64,000 nucleotides of DNA from Bisporella sp. PMI_857 (GCA_021307315.1 JAJSPD010000026.1:372001-436000); one strand, 5' to 3'. Counted from the first letter of the stretch, positions 1-11,333 are shown. Program-made: numbers and translations. The notes: generated from the sequence alone by a model not told the origin.

Positions 1-73
1 TTAGATCTCATCTCTCAATCATGTACAAATCATCAACCCCTCCCTCCCCCGTACAAAAAAACAGACAACCATC

Positions 74-727
74 TTACTCTCGACCATCTGGATTGTAGTC
101 GCCCTTTCCACACCAAAAGAAACACTCCCATACCAATCCTCCCGTTGCCGGATCGGTATATTGTGCACATTCCCTCAACGGCCACTGCACTGCACCAACA
201 TATTTGAACCAAGGCTCCTTTCCGCTGCTCGTTCCAGCATGTACTCGGCTCCAATCGTAGGTTAGAGGACGAGGAAGCTGGGACTGCAATTGGTTTTCAC
301 CAGATGGAAGTGTGCCGAGTGTGTGGACTGAAGAGGAAGTGCCGATTGCGCGACAGTTGTGGTTATACACAGTAACCTAAAGTGTGATTAGTCGCTAACT
401 GATAGAAGGATATAAACTAAGGGAATGGAGGAAGTGAGGATGGAGGTGGAATTTACCTTAGTTTCATAGTTGTTAGAAGAGACGAAGCGGGCGTAGAAGG
501 CGGCAGTGCATTCGCGGTCTTCCCTAATGGTACAGCTTGACGGTTATCAGCTTTGAGATTTTGGGATGGAAATAGACTTACTACGGAGCACCATGATCAG
601 AAATCAAGGAAGTCTTCTCAATGCCGCCTTTCTCAATGATGGTTGTGAGAGGAGGTATAACAGGGCTAGTAAGTACAGTCGTGAGGAGAACGAAGCATAT
701 GCAGGTGGTGAACTTGAGAAGCATCAT
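74..727 (-). CDS. Small secreted Cys-containing protein (hypothetical)
   Basis: Three exons (727-585, 523-457, 376-74) join in frame to about 170 residues. The introns are 61 and 80 nt, with donors GTAGTA and GTAAAT and acceptors TTAG. The start is an ATG-ATG pair; I use the first. The protein opens with a clear signal peptide (MMLLKFTTCICFVLLTT), so it should enter the secretory pathway. The predicted mature part has five cysteines (in DREC, NHNC, LREC, WEC and FWC), aromatic residues near the C-terminus and no membrane segment. I do not recognise a family. Size, signal peptide and cysteines fit a fungal small secreted protein, possibly effector-like, but nothing here shows a function. The first donor is uncertain: the neighbouring GTAAGT would create an in-frame stop, so GTAGTA was chosen. 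Confidence 0.6.
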
Positions 728-1233
728 GGTGTTTGTTGTTCTCTAGTATACGGTTGGAGACAATGGTAATTGTTCTTGTACAGAATGGTGCTTGAAGGAA
801 TCCGTGAGGAAAGCTGTCTACTTATCTTGAATAAAATGAAAATTTGCAGTGATATGGGTTGCTACCGAGGCAAGAACAAGGCTAGACACATGAGGAAACC
901 GCATTTGCAGAACGAATATGTGTAGAACCATAGCCAGGCAATAGAAGTCCTCAACTGTCCATTAGGACAAAATTAAAAGCGGAATTTCCTAAACTATTGA
1001 ATGTATTCAGAAATTATGATAATTTCTGAGAGCGTATATCAGATATATCCTGGAGGCTCCCACGTCAAGAGTTGAGAACTACCTATCTTGTTCTGTTCAT
1101 CCATTTTACGTTGAATTATAGCTTTTTGAGTTACCTACATCAAGATATAACGGTAAATGAAAGGGGGTATAGCTGAAAATATCAATGGGATATCATGAAA
1201 TTGCATCACTCATACATTAGCGACAGCTTAACA
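728..1233. other. Intergenic spacer, nothing recognised
   Basis: AT-rich spacer between the start of the secreted-protein gene and the 3' end of POL32. It should hold the secreted-protein promoter. No ORF, RNA gene or repeat is convincing. Confidence 0.6.
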
Positions 1234-2809
1234 TCACTGTTTCTTCCCGAAGAAGCTCATTATACTGCCTTGGCCCGCCTTCCCTGCTCCTTTCTTCCCT
1301 TTCGCTGCAGCTGTGGCTGATACTTTGGATTTGACAACTGGTGGAGTGGGCTCATCTTCCGAGAAAGACTCCCAGACTGCCTCTTCTTTTGTAACTGTAA
1401 TTCGTCAGCGTTTTCCGTATCAGAAAATCCCTACGCAACACATACCAAGATAACCCTCTTCGTCCTTGATGGTCTTCTTCTTCATGACCCTCCGCTTGCC
1501 TCTTCTCCGCCCATCACTAACGGTCACAACGGGTTCCTCTTCCTTGACAGGCTTGATGTCCTCCAAAATAGTCTCTTCCTCCTCGGGTGGAGGTGTAGGG
1601 ACCGCCTCCTCTTCCTCATCATCATCCTCCATCATTTTCCTCAGCGCTGCTTCTCTTTCCTTTCTTGATTTCCTATCTCCTTCCGCCTCTTCATTATCTT
1701 CAGCTTTTTCCTTCTTGACTGGTATAGGAGGAACATATCCTTCATCTTCGTCATCATCGTCGTCCATCATCGGGACATCCTCGGCCGCAGAGTCTGTATT
1801 TTCTCGTTCTAACTTTGGCTTTGCTTTGGCAAAACTCTTGAATATACTACTTGATTCTTTCTTCAGTTTCACGGGAGGAGCAGGTGTGCTTTCTTTACTA
1901 CTTGGAGCACTATCTGTTGCGGCCTTTGCCTTTTCCTTACTCTTGCCGAAGAAGTCTCTTGCAGCAGCTGATTGACTTCCTCTCCCATCTTGCTTTGTAG
2001 AGCTTGTTGCTTTCGCTGCGGCAGCTTTCGGGGCTTCTTTGGATGATTCTGCAGGCTTTACTTTTGCAGACACTATAGGGGGTTGTCTAGGAGGAATACC
2101 AGGCGGACGGCGGTTAGGACGGTGTCTGACCAAAGGATTAAGGATTGTGCCATATGTTGAGGCATGCTCAAGAGGATCCTCGGTTGCAGTCAGAGTTTGA
2201 ATTTCTCGCGTTGAGTCTGAGAGTAGTTGCAGGTCCTTCAAGGGGTGAGGTCCAAGGCTGTATATGTGAATCGAAGTGATGCTTTCGTATTGCGACTTTA
2301 CATCTAAATTTATATTAGCTTAATCTTGATGTAGTGGAGGACACATACCCTCCAGGTTCTCTTCACGAACCAGTGCGACGGTGGTGATTGGAATTGATAT
2401 AGGCTCCTCTACTGGCTGCGGCATAGAACTGCTCATAAATGGGCTACTTTGCATATAATCATCCTCGCCGTCCTTTTTTATGATTGGAGTAGGAGTAGGT
2501 TCTCTCTCCTCCTGTTTCAGCCCACTAAGAAGATAGGTTGCATGCACAGTTCCAGGCTTTTTAGCATTTTGTTGCCTGTGAAACTCAAAGAGCATCCTGT
2601 GCATGTTAGATACAGCTGCAAAATAGAAAGCGACACATACTCCTTCGCTGCATTGACGTGAACCTTCAGAGCTCGACTGAGCAGCCGATAGGTGATCTAG
2701 AAATTATCAGTAACTGCAGCAGTTCATAATGTGGGTGACGTGGATGGGCAATTACCACTTTATCCTCTGCCAATATTCCAGCAGCTAGGTAGTTCTTATA
2801 CTCCGGCAT
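1234..2809 (-). CDS. POL32: DNA polymerase delta subunit 3 (Pol32/Cdc27/POLD3)
   Basis: Non-catalytic subunit of DNA polymerase delta, which binds PCNA in the nucleus; in yeast it is also shared with Pol zeta for translesion synthesis. Five exons give about 458 residues. The N-terminus is MPEYKNYLAAGILAEDKVIT, followed after a 44-nt intron by MLFEFHRQQNAKKPG and a VHATYL stretch, typical of the Cdc27 N-terminal domain that binds the small Pol delta subunit. The middle and C-terminal parts are disordered, Lys/Ala/Ser-rich with acidic runs. The KRRVMKKKTIKDEEGYL stretch leads into a final exon ending in a canonical PIP box, QGSIMSFFGKKQ. The last intron is about 1398-1444 (GTATGT...TTACAG). The start ATG at 2809 lies 186 bp from the divergent RAD18 start. 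Identification rests on domain order plus the terminal PIP box. Confidence 0.9.
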
Positions 2810-2995
2810 CGTGTTGTGTTGTCGTTGTTGCGAAGTAGTGTGGTTTTGTTCATGAGGAGACGCGATTCTCCCGTCGCGTCATCCTTGAAAATCAATTTAC
2901 GCGACCAATACCACCATTCTCAACACCCGCTCTCCAGCCCATGGCGTGCAGTTTATTTACGCCGGTCTCGAGTCAGCTATCGCATATATTAGGCA
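2810..2995. promoter_or_regulatory. Bidirectional POL32-RAD18 promoter with ACGCG boxes
   Basis: Only 186 bp separate the two divergent start codons. The spacer holds a perfect 7-bp inverted repeat, GACGCGA (2859-2865) and TCGCGTC (2874-2880). A third core follows, ACGCGAC, from 2899, and then CCAAT at about 2905. ACGCG is the core of the MCB element bound by the Swi6/Mbp1 family at G1/S in yeasts. The sites are seen directly; their use here is inferred. Confidence 0.5.
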
Positions 2996-4431
2996 ATGAC
3001 TTCCTCAAAGGATAGAGAAGTGGCAGATTCCACCGACTGGCTCGCGACGCCCATTCCCAAACTCGCGGCCGTTGATTCTGCCCTCCGATGTCAAGTTTGC
3101 AAGGACTTCTACGACACGCCAATGATCACCTCCTGCTCGCATACATTCTGCTCACTGTGCATACGGCGGTGTTTGAGCAATGATGGAAAATGTCCTGCGT
3201 GTAGAGCGAATGATCAGGAGTCAAAACTGAGGCAGAATTGGGCTGTGGGCGAGCTGGTGGAAGCTTTTAATGCAGCAAGGCAGGAGGTACTGGACTTTGC
3301 GAAAAGGCCTGTTGAGATCAGTATGGAGGAAGGGCCAGGGAAGCGTAAGCGTGGAGACCTGGATAGGATGAGGCATGAAAGCCCTTCGAAAAGGATTCGA
3401 GAGTCAGGGAGGACGACGAGGTCCACAAGATCACAGGTTGTGGAGATACAAGATTCTGACGAAGATTATGAGCCAGGTAAGTCATGGAGTATCTAGAATT
3501 TCTACAGCAAGCATGTGTGGAGACTGCCTCGACTAACATGTCACAAGAACAAGAGCAGGTAAATAATGAAGACGGACTAGTTGAATGTCCAATATGTTCG
3601 GGACGAATGACTGTAGAAGCAGTGCAAATTCACATTGACAAATGTAATGGCATACCTCCAAGCAAGAAACCTCCAATACCGCATCAATTACCTATCACAG
3701 ATTCTTCAACAGCCATATCCAAACCTCTCACAAAGCCCGAATATTTAGCAAAGCCACACTATGCCAGTATGAAAGATATAGCGTTGAAGAAGAAACTCGC
3801 CGAGTACGGCTTGTCCGCATATGGTAACAGACAAATGCTAGAAAAGCGTTGGTCTGAGTATGTCATCACATACAACGCGAATTGCGATTCGAAGAATCCG
3901 AAGACGAAAAGCGAATTAAGGAACCATATGGACGTCTGGGAAAGGACGCAAGGGAATCCTAAGGTTGATAGGGAAGGAGCTCTGATAAAGGACAAGAACT
4001 TTGACGGAACGGCTTGGTCCATGACACATGCTCCAGACTTTAAGGATTTGATTGCACAAGCGAGAAGGAACAGGGCAGCCAAAAAGGATAAGGAGATAGA
4101 AGAGAGAAGAGAGGTGCAATCAAAGGACGACACTCCCGCCCCAAATTTATTGCTGCCGCGGCCGAGCAATGCTTATGCTACACCATATCCGTCAACATCT
4201 AGTCACAGTATAGTACCACCCACAAATCCACACCAGCTCCCTGATCAAATTTCGGCTGGTGGTAATTCCTTCCCGCAGTTCGCCGAAGATCTATCTTCGG
4301 AGAGCAGATCACAGCCCATATTCTACCAAGAACCAGACCTGCCGCCACCCTTTGATGAATATGGCCATCCTCCCTCCTCACAACTCCGGCATACTCCGAC
4401 ACGATCTCAAGACCCAGGGCCAGCCATATAG
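2996..4431 (+). CDS. RAD18: Postreplication repair E3 ubiquitin ligase Rad18
   Basis: With Rad6, Rad18 monoubiquitinates PCNA at stalled forks and so starts translesion synthesis. Domain order matches: a C3HC4 RING at about residues 31-70 (CQVCKDFYDTP, CSHTFCSLC, CPAC); a Lys/Arg-rich linker; a C2HC UBZ4-type finger (CPICSGRM...HIDKC) in exon 2; and a SAP-like segment (MKDIALKKKLAEYGLSAYG) followed by the Rad6-binding region. About 446 residues. Exon 1 ends at 3476 before GTAAGT. The frame requires an acceptor at an unusual AAG (near 3547, 3553 or 3571), because the better CAG at 3558 would run into a stop. The 3' splice site is therefore uncertain. The C-terminal tail is Pro/Ser-rich and poorly conserved. 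Confidence 0.88.
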
Positions 4432-4539
4432 GTTGAATATAAATATAATCAGACGGCTAATACCGTAGTGAATATAGAATCGACTGATAATAATTTTCCA
4501 ACACTTGTCGCTCTTTGATGACTTATTTCGGCTCATATG

Positions 4540-6018
4540 CTATGCCGCTTCCTGTGCAGGTTCGAGGTGTGTTCTTCGCAGGTCCTCCATACTTTTATTT
4601 AGATCCGCGTTTAATTTCTCTGCTTGACGTGTTTCTTCTTTCTGCGGCTCCACGCTCTTTTGGTCTGCGGCAGCTCTATCCTTTGCAGCTTGCCGTTCCA
4701 CTTCCTCCAGTTCCGCGAGCTTCTTCCTAGTTTCCTCTGCCTCTCTCCTCTCCGTTTCTTCCTTTGCTTTCTGCTCCGCTTCCTCTTGCTTCTCCTTTTC
4801 GGCCCGCTCCATAGCCTCAAGCTCATCATCAACCTCGCTCTCATCAACACCTTCTTTGCCTGGCTCAGCAAGCACATCACCAACCTCGTTGATTTGGCCC
4901 ATCTGTTCACGTAGTTGCTCAACGATATCATCCACACGTTCGACACCACCAATTTGTTTGATGAGACCAGCCAGGACCTTCGTGCTGCCCTCCATGATCC
5001 GTACGAGCTCAACTTGGTCCGCCGCCTGCTCAATCTTTACAAAAACTTCTTCCAATTGTGAAAGCGTAGCGTAGCGCTTTCCTAACGTTGTTTCAGCGAG
5101 CTTCTTGCTCTTTAGTGCCGCCAGCGCTGAGACACGATTCTTCTTCTCAACCGCTTCTTTGGCTTGTACCCCTAGTGCCTCCACGCGCTTCTCCAAGGCG
5201 TGCGTTTGAGCTTCTAGGTCCGTTATTAAAGACTTGAGACTTGAAATGGTAGCATCCTCTTGCGTAATCATCTTTTCCTCTCCAGCAGCCCTCAGTTTGA
5301 CTGTGTCCTTATCATAAACCAGCACCTCCTTATCTCGCTCCAGAAACCTCAGCAGAACATCAAAGTCATGTCCTGAAAACTTAGTCTCGCCCAAGACATC
5401 CCGAAATTCCTCTTCGAAATCACGTCTCGAGTATATCCTGTCCACTCTGCCTCTCTTCCCTCCAACTCTGCTCTGCAACTCCCGACCTGCCTCTTCCAGG
5501 TTCTCTAACACCACTAATCTGCCGGCAGGTAGTTTATTGCCTCCCTGAAAGAGTCCGAGCTGCCGTAGTCCCCATCCCAGCACACTCCAAGGGCTCAGAT
5601 CCCATCGTTTGGTATATATGCTCTCCCTCGCCTCTTCAAACTCCTTTATACCCAACATCTCCTTCCTCTTGACGCTCTCTTGTACCACTGTCCCTAACGC
5701 AATCGGCCTGCCCCATTCCTTGTTTTCAAGACTCCTTAGCAAGCTTTCGTCAATAGACAGGGTGAGGAGGTCATGTGAGGGCAGGACACCAGCGCGACAC
5801 GCGTGCGCAAGAGCTTTGTGCCATGCTTCTATGTTTGCAGCGTAGCCATCCGGATTTGTGGACTGGAGTTGGCGGAAATCGGAGTATAGGGCTCCTAGAC
5901 GGGCTCTGTGAATCGTTAGCGATAGTTGAGGCGGAGAGGGGAGGCGTATCTACTTCCGGAATGAGGGCTCGTTAGTGAGAAGATATGTTAGGAGGGGGCT
6001 TTCGCTATCACTGTGCAT
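4540..6018 (-). CDS. Chm7/CHMP7-like ESCRT-III (SNF7 family) protein
   Basis: Two exons (6018-5954 and 5905-4540) are separated by a 48-nt intron ending CACAG after a GCTAAC branch site. The ATG at 6018 gives MHSDSESPLLTYLLTNEPSF and then RKARLGALYSDFRQL, the N-terminal region typical of Chm7. The C-terminal half is an SNF7-type helical domain, from about residue 230 on: an ATISSLKSLITDLEAQTHAL coiled coil, ALAALKSKKLAE, and then LSQLEEVFVKIEQAADQVEL. It ends in a long Glu/Lys/Arg coiled coil. Known role of the family: Chm7 works with inner nuclear membrane LEM proteins to recruit ESCRT-III for nuclear envelope and pore-complex surveillance. Lies head-to-tail behind TRS85. Confidence 0.82.
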
Positions 6019-6437
6019 TGTGTGTAGTTTATATGAGGTCCATGTGCGGTGCCAGAGTTAGGTCGGGAAAAAAAAGCTATAATGTTTTGGTGTTTGTTGA
6101 CGTCGTTTCCTTATCGTTATCGCAGGCCATGCTGATTGCTCTTTGTGCAAATTGTGCAATATGCATAAAGTTGTACAACTATGGAGGAGGCTCCATTAAA
6201 TATAAATATGTTGAAAATGCAGGAAAGAAGTTAACTGCACTATTTACTCGCGATCCGACTTGTAGGTGACTTGTTAAAAATATCTCAAATTTCTGGTTAG
6301 AAGGAATTAAAATTGTATATCCGTTCAAGAAGACATATCAATGTCTCTCAACCATATATGCATGTTCCATCTATACACTCAACGCCTCCCAATGCATATG
6401 AATCATAATTTACCATCTCCTACCTCGAGTGCAATAC
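6019..6437. other. Spacer between TRS85 and the Chm7-like gene
   Basis: Separates two minus-strand genes. It should hold the Chm7-like promoter and the TRS85 3' end. AT-rich, with no gene or repeat seen. Confidence 0.6.
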
Positions 6438-8750
6438 TCATTCGAACTGGATCTCTACTTTATCTTCCTGAGTATCCTCCATTCCTTGCAAAGGTGCATT
6501 ATCTAAGCCCGTCAGAACTGGAACAGGAGCACCCATCAGGCTTTTCCGATGTGGCCTGCTTTCGAAAGCTTCACTCTCTTCCCCGATTTCGGTCTCAATC
6601 TCATCAGGCATGAGAGTTCCCTCAATGGCACTTTCTGGGTAGAGCGCTATTGCTACTTCCCTTTTGAGACCCTTCAAGAAGTCGCTCGCATTATTCCATT
6701 GTTCCAGCCCATCTTGATGAGCAAGCTCTCCATATCTAGACGCTGCTTCATCTAGCCTCAGCTTTGCTTGTTGAGTTTTTCCTAATGTGAGCCATGAATC
6801 TGCTGCTAGGACACTCCACAGAGCACTCTTTCTACTGCGAGATCCCCATTTTCTGCTCCCGGTACCTTTCTTGGATGCGTAACAACTTGCTACACGTTCC
6901 TTAATCAATGCCTCACCGACTACTCCTGAAATTTTGTATTCAAGTAATCTTGTGCCCCATCGCGCAGCATCGTCCGAGGCTGACCCGCCCCTCAATCTTA
7001 ACAATTCCATTCCCAAAGTCAAAGCTCGTAAGGCACCGTACGATGCATTACAACGTGTTATATAGGAGTATGCAGCAGTCTCAAGCATCTGATCCACGGT
7101 TTCGGAGCGTATCTTCGCAGTCATAGCAGGCGTGTTGACAAGAATTGATATCGCGGCCATTTCGTTGGCTGCTGCATGATACCGCCACGCTTTGTCACCA
7201 TTAAAGTCGGAACGAAGTAAATCATATGTTGAATGTGCAAGTTTCCAATCTCGGAGCATAAAGGCATAATCAGCTAGCTTTCGCAAAACCGCCTCATCAA
7301 CGCCAGGTGGGTAAAAGCCTTGTACAGAATCATAATTTGATTTTGAACCCGCTGATGGCGCTGTACTGGAACGAGAGCCAGTCGAAAAGGTCAACTTTTT
7401 GAAGGACCCAAAAAACTTCGCGCCAATCCCTCGTCGGCGAGACGCTACTTGGTCATTCCAGGTTGAGATATTTCGTTCCATCGAAGGAATTACGGATTGT
7501 GTGACCATCTCTCGTATAAAGGTCTTAATAGCAGTAGTATCAGATTCATATATGCAGGGTTGTGTTTCTTCCATGTCTTCTTGCAATTCCCGAGTCTGGA
7601 TGTCTGAAAGTTCTTCTGCAGCAGCTAACCATTCGCAGCGAGGTAGTGGAATAGCGTCATCATCTGATGAGACACAATGGCTGCTACGTAATCGAAGCAG
7701 ATGACAATGGAGACCGAAATGACGCTTCATTTGTTCAAATAAAGTCATAGATTTACTTATGTCATCGCGCTCTTCATCATGTACCAGCACGTAATACCTG
7801 AGATACTCAAAGCCCACCCATACAGGTAATCTTCTTGACCCCTGGCTAGAGTCATCATATAAATTCCGCAATGCTTCAATAGGGCTTGTGTTCCGTGAGC
7901 TGATAGCCATTATACAAGCCACTGGATGCGCAAATGTCTCGTGGGGTACCAAAGGAAGCCCAGAGAGCAGTCTGCGCATATATAAAGTGTAGAACGGCGA
8001 AGAGACGTCGGTGTTTTTCAATTGCGCCTCTTTGAATGTCAAATAATCCTCACTATCCATACTGGGATATTCTTCAGCATGTGAAAGATGCCTATCAACC
8101 AAGTTCTCGATCTGAGATATGTCTCCACCAGTTCTCAAACGTTTTGATCCAACTGGCAGTCGAGTTGGTTTGCCATTGACAGGTGGGTTTTTGCCCTCGG
8201 CGCTCCTTCTCACTTCTTGTGGTGGCTCAAGACCATCGCCCAACTGCACGAATCGCACCGCAAAATTATCCCACGTTCGACCAGCACCTATACTGTCCCG
8301 TACCGTAACTTTCCCTTGTATTTGCTCTCCAAAGGGCCTTAGTAATTCCCATAGGCCGCCGTCAAAGCCCTTGTCCTTAACCAACTCATGAGTGTCTGAC
8401 GAGGAGTGAACAGCTATGTGTGGTACAAATGCCTTCAATATCAGATCACGAGGGTCATCGGATCGTTCAACGGCCCCGAGTTGATGTTCGCCTGGGGTAC
8501 CCATCCCTCCGAATACCGAGCCTTGCATTCTTGGTGTTGCAGTTCCATTTGGCGAATCTGATCTCGACGCGGATCGTGTTGAGGTGGAGGCAAAGAGAGA
8601 AGATACGGACGCATTCGATGTTCGGTACGGAAGCGTAGAGATAGAGGATGCCATGGAATCGGCATCGGCAGTTCTGGTCTTGGGGAGTCTCAAGGAGGGC
8701 GTTCTCGCAGCATCGCGGGACTCGAGAGGCGAGGCATTATTGGTCGTCAT
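6438..8750 (-). CDS. TRS85: TRAPPIII complex subunit Trs85 (TRAPPC8)
   Basis: One uninterrupted reading frame of 770 residues from the ATG at 8750 (MTTNNASPLESRD). The first ~100 residues are Ser/Thr/Arg-rich and disordered. After that come the conserved Trs85 features: DLILKAFVPHIAVHSSSDTH, the GGLWELLRPFGEQIQGKVTV stretch, RFVQLGDGLEPP, and later DDISKSMTLFEQMKRHFGLH and the FYPPGVDEAVLRKLADYAFM alpha-solenoid helices. Trs85 is the subunit that defines TRAPPIII, a GEF for Ypt1/Rab1 in autophagosome formation and ER-Golgi traffic. The length is normal for filamentous fungi. Divergent from CCA1. I see no frameshift. Confidence 0.88.
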   Translation of the reverse strand: MTTNNASPLESRDAARTPSLRLPKTRTADADSMASSISTLPYRTSNASVSSLFASTSTRSASRSDSPNGTATPRMQGSVFGGMGTPGEHQLGAVERSDDPRDLILKAFVPHIAVHSSSDTHELVKDKGFDGGLWELLRPFGEQIQGKVTVRDSIGAGRTWDNFAVRFVQLGDGLEPPQEVRRSAEGKNPPVNGKPTRLPVGSKRLRTGGDISQIENLVDRHLSHAEEYPSMDSEDYLTFKEAQLKNTDVSSPFYTLYMRRLLSGLPLVPHETFAHPVACIMAISSRNTSPIEALRNLYDDSSQGSRRLPVWVGFEYLRYYVLVHDEERDDISKSMTLFEQMKRHFGLHCHLLRLRSSHCVSSDDDAIPLPRCEWLAAAEELSDIQTRELQEDMEETQPCIYESDTTAIKTFIREMVTQSVIPSMERNISTWNDQVASRRRGIGAKFFGSFKKLTFSTGSRSSTAPSAGSKSNYDSVQGFYPPGVDEAVLRKLADYAFMLRDWKLAHSTYDLLRSDFNGDKAWRYHAAANEMAAISILVNTPAMTAKIRSETVDQMLETAAYSYITRCNASYGALRALTLGMELLRLRGGSASDDAARWGTRLLEYKISGVVGEALIKERVASCYASKKGTGSRKWGSRSRKSALWSVLAADSWLTLGKTQQAKLRLDEAASRYGELAHQDGLEQWNNASDFLKGLKREVAIALYPESAIEGTLMPDEIETEIGEESEAFESRPHRKSLMGAPVPVLTGLDNAPLQGMEDTQEDKVEIQFE

Positions 8751-9278
8751 GGAGGCCAATAAGTCTGCCGTAGGGTATGTATGAGATTGTGTGCTTGTAG
8801 CTCTACAGCTTTGATTCTGCCCAAGACCATGCAGGTGGTTATTCCAATCCGATTATTCAATCTTTAAGACCGGCTTTCCTGGTTGAAGTGGCAAATCGTT
8901 TTATTCTGATCCGTTCCGACATATACATTGAGTAAAATCTGCAATTAAGAGGTAAGCTTGATGCTCGAACCTACGTCGTTGACTTGCCAGAGCCTGGCGC
9001 ATCGGATGTGTTTCTTTACAATAATATGGTAAAGTCGGCGATTAAATTCAAAGTCCGCTGGCATCGACGCACGTGATTCATCCACACATAGGGTATTCTC
9101 TTTTTTTTTCCTTATGAAACTGGAACAAGGACAAACAATGTAAACTTTGAGGTAAAATCGCTGTGGGCCTAATTCTATTCGTTCATCAATGCATCTACAT
9201 GCGGCCTTGACGCGGTACTGTACAGGTCAAGTCACGGTAAGAGTCACCCGCCGCTGGTTTGAGACTTCAGAATTCCTC
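8751..9278. promoter_or_regulatory. Divergent spacer TRS85 / CCA1
   Basis: Shared 5' region of two divergent housekeeping genes. Visible elements: CCAAT near 8842, a palindromic CACGTG E-box at 9070-9075 and a T9 tract near 9105. I did not find a clear TATA box. Confidence 0.4.
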
Positions 9279-11333
9279 ATGAAAAGAAAACGCACATTTT
9301 CCACGCAAGCTTTTACGTCAAAAAGAACGAAGATGGAAACAGCTCAAAGTAAGTAAGCATCTCGAGATTTACGAAGTTTAATAACAACACTCTTCCTCGC
9401 AACCTAAGCTATCGCTAATTTTCACTCAGTCACCCTTCTGCCAGAGGAGGAGAGGGTATCTAATATCCTACTGGATGTCGCTGCCTTCATAAACCGAGAA
9501 GAGTCACTCCCAGAAAATGGTCAAGTTGTTTTGCGGTTTGCTGGGGGTTGGGTTCGTGATAAGCTCCTTGGAATCGCAAGCAACGATATTGATGTTGCTA
9601 TCAATGTTATGACGGGAGAGAACCTTGGCATCAAGCTCAAGACTTATTTCGAAAATGAAGACAACGTGAAAAAACATGCTCTTGGTCCTAAGGACTTGGG
9701 CAGTTTTCACAAGATCAAAAAAAATCCAGAAAAATCTAAACATCTGGAGACTACAACAGTCAAACTCTTTGGTCTGGATTTAGATTTGGTGAATTTACGG
9801 AAAGAAGTCTACAATGATGATAGCCGAAACCCACAGGTGGAGTTTGGAACCCCTGAAGAGGATGCTGAGCGACGTGATGCTACCATCAATGCTCTATTTT
9901 ACAACATCCATGATAAGGTAGTCGAGGACTTCACAGGTGGCCTAAAGGATCTAAAGGCTGAACGCATTACAACACCAATGGACCCGGAAAAGACTTTTAA
10001 TGATGACCCATTACGAGTATTAAGATTGATAAGATTTTCAAGTCGTCTCGGCTTTGAAATAGATCCAGATGTGGAGAAATGGATGGGAGATGCTACCGTA
10101 GTGCAAAATTTTAGGACCAAGATATCCCGAGAAAGAGTAGGGACTGAGCTGACTAAAATGCTTAAAGGTATGCAAACTTTGCGTAGCATACTTCCATAAA
10201 TTTCTAAATGAGGTACAGATAAGAATCCTGTTCGCGCCCTTGAATTGATCGATCGTCTCCGCCTCTACAACACTGTCTTCACGGATCCAACTAGGGAAGG
10301 CCCAACTCCAGACAGCTCACACTGGGGAATTGCCTATAATTGTCTAGAGACTTTGAGGAGAAACTCAACCCCTGGTTCAATCTACGAAATCTTAGTACGC
10401 TCTGAAGATGCCAAATTCCAATCTTGGGTCCTTGCGGCCCTCGTTCCTTGGGCAAATATCATCAAGACACCGAGAGTCGGAGCAAAGGCCGCAGAAAACG
10501 AGCCATATATTGTGGATGTTGCCAGACGTGGAATAGCTATGGATAGCAAAACTTGCACCGTAGCCAGCGGGGCTTTCAAGAATCGTTCCGAAATCACAGA
10601 TCTCAAAGACAGCATCAAACGAGGTGATACATGGATTCATGAACGAGTTAGTATCTTCATGTGGACAATTTCCTGCACAACGATGTCTGAGGCTCTTCAG
10701 CGCTCAATATCTTGATAAACTTGCTGAACTTTGAGCTGACCATAAACAATATAGGATACGGTGGGTATGATGATTCGCAGCTGGAAGGCAGACTGGAAAC
10801 TCCATACTCTATTTGCTCTACTCGTTGAAGTATGGTCCCTTTGCCTATATGACTGCAATGTCTATTCCTGAATTTAGATATTGCCGCGCTGCTCTTGCTT
10901 ATATAAAGCTAATTTATCCAGGCTGATTCACAAAGCGATCAATATCTCAGCGACTGGCAAAATTTTCTCGACCACCTAGAAAAGTTAGAGCTGATGGATG
11001 TTGCCACCGAGTAAGCTTTCTGCACATTCTCTAAATTTATTGCGCTACTATATCCAATAATTAGCTAATTTCGGGATCTATAGGAGGTATCCCCTTACAG
11101 GAAATGATCTCACTAAAGCTTTAAATCAAAAGCCAGGCATCTGGTAAAGTCCTCAAATTCGTACGACCGAGTTCCCTCCACTGTTACTGATGCTACATAG
11201 GGTTCAGAAAGCGCTGGATATCTGCATGCGGTGGCAGCTAAGGAATCCTGGCAACAAGAATATTAGTGAGGCGATTGAGGAAGTTCGTAAACAACTTGAA
11301 GAGTTGAAAAATTATACCCCGGCCAAGAAGTGA
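9279..11333 (+). CDS. CCA1: CCA-adding tRNA nucleotidyltransferase
   Basis: Adds or repairs the 3' CCA of tRNAs using CTP and ATP. Seven exons (9279-9348, 9430-10167, 10219-10646, 10755-10829, 10922-11010, 11084-11143, 11201-11333) sum to exactly 531 codons. The nucleotidyltransferase core is clear: LRFAGGWVRDKLLG, then DIDVAINVMTG with the metal-binding DxD. Then come VEFGTPEEDAERRDATINAL, the DPLRVLRLIRFSSRLGF motif and a helical C-terminal part ending PAKK. An in-frame upstream ATG at 9279 adds 18 residues before a second ATG at 9333. That extension is rich in Lys/Arg/Ser/Thr and lacks acidic residues, like an organelle-targeting sequence. Yeast CCA1 uses alternative starts the same way. 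Confidence 0.92.

Noticed and set aside
1466..1975. 169-codon Ser-rich ORF on the plus strand
   Set aside because: It is the antisense image of the acidic Asp/Glu and Lys tracts of POL32.
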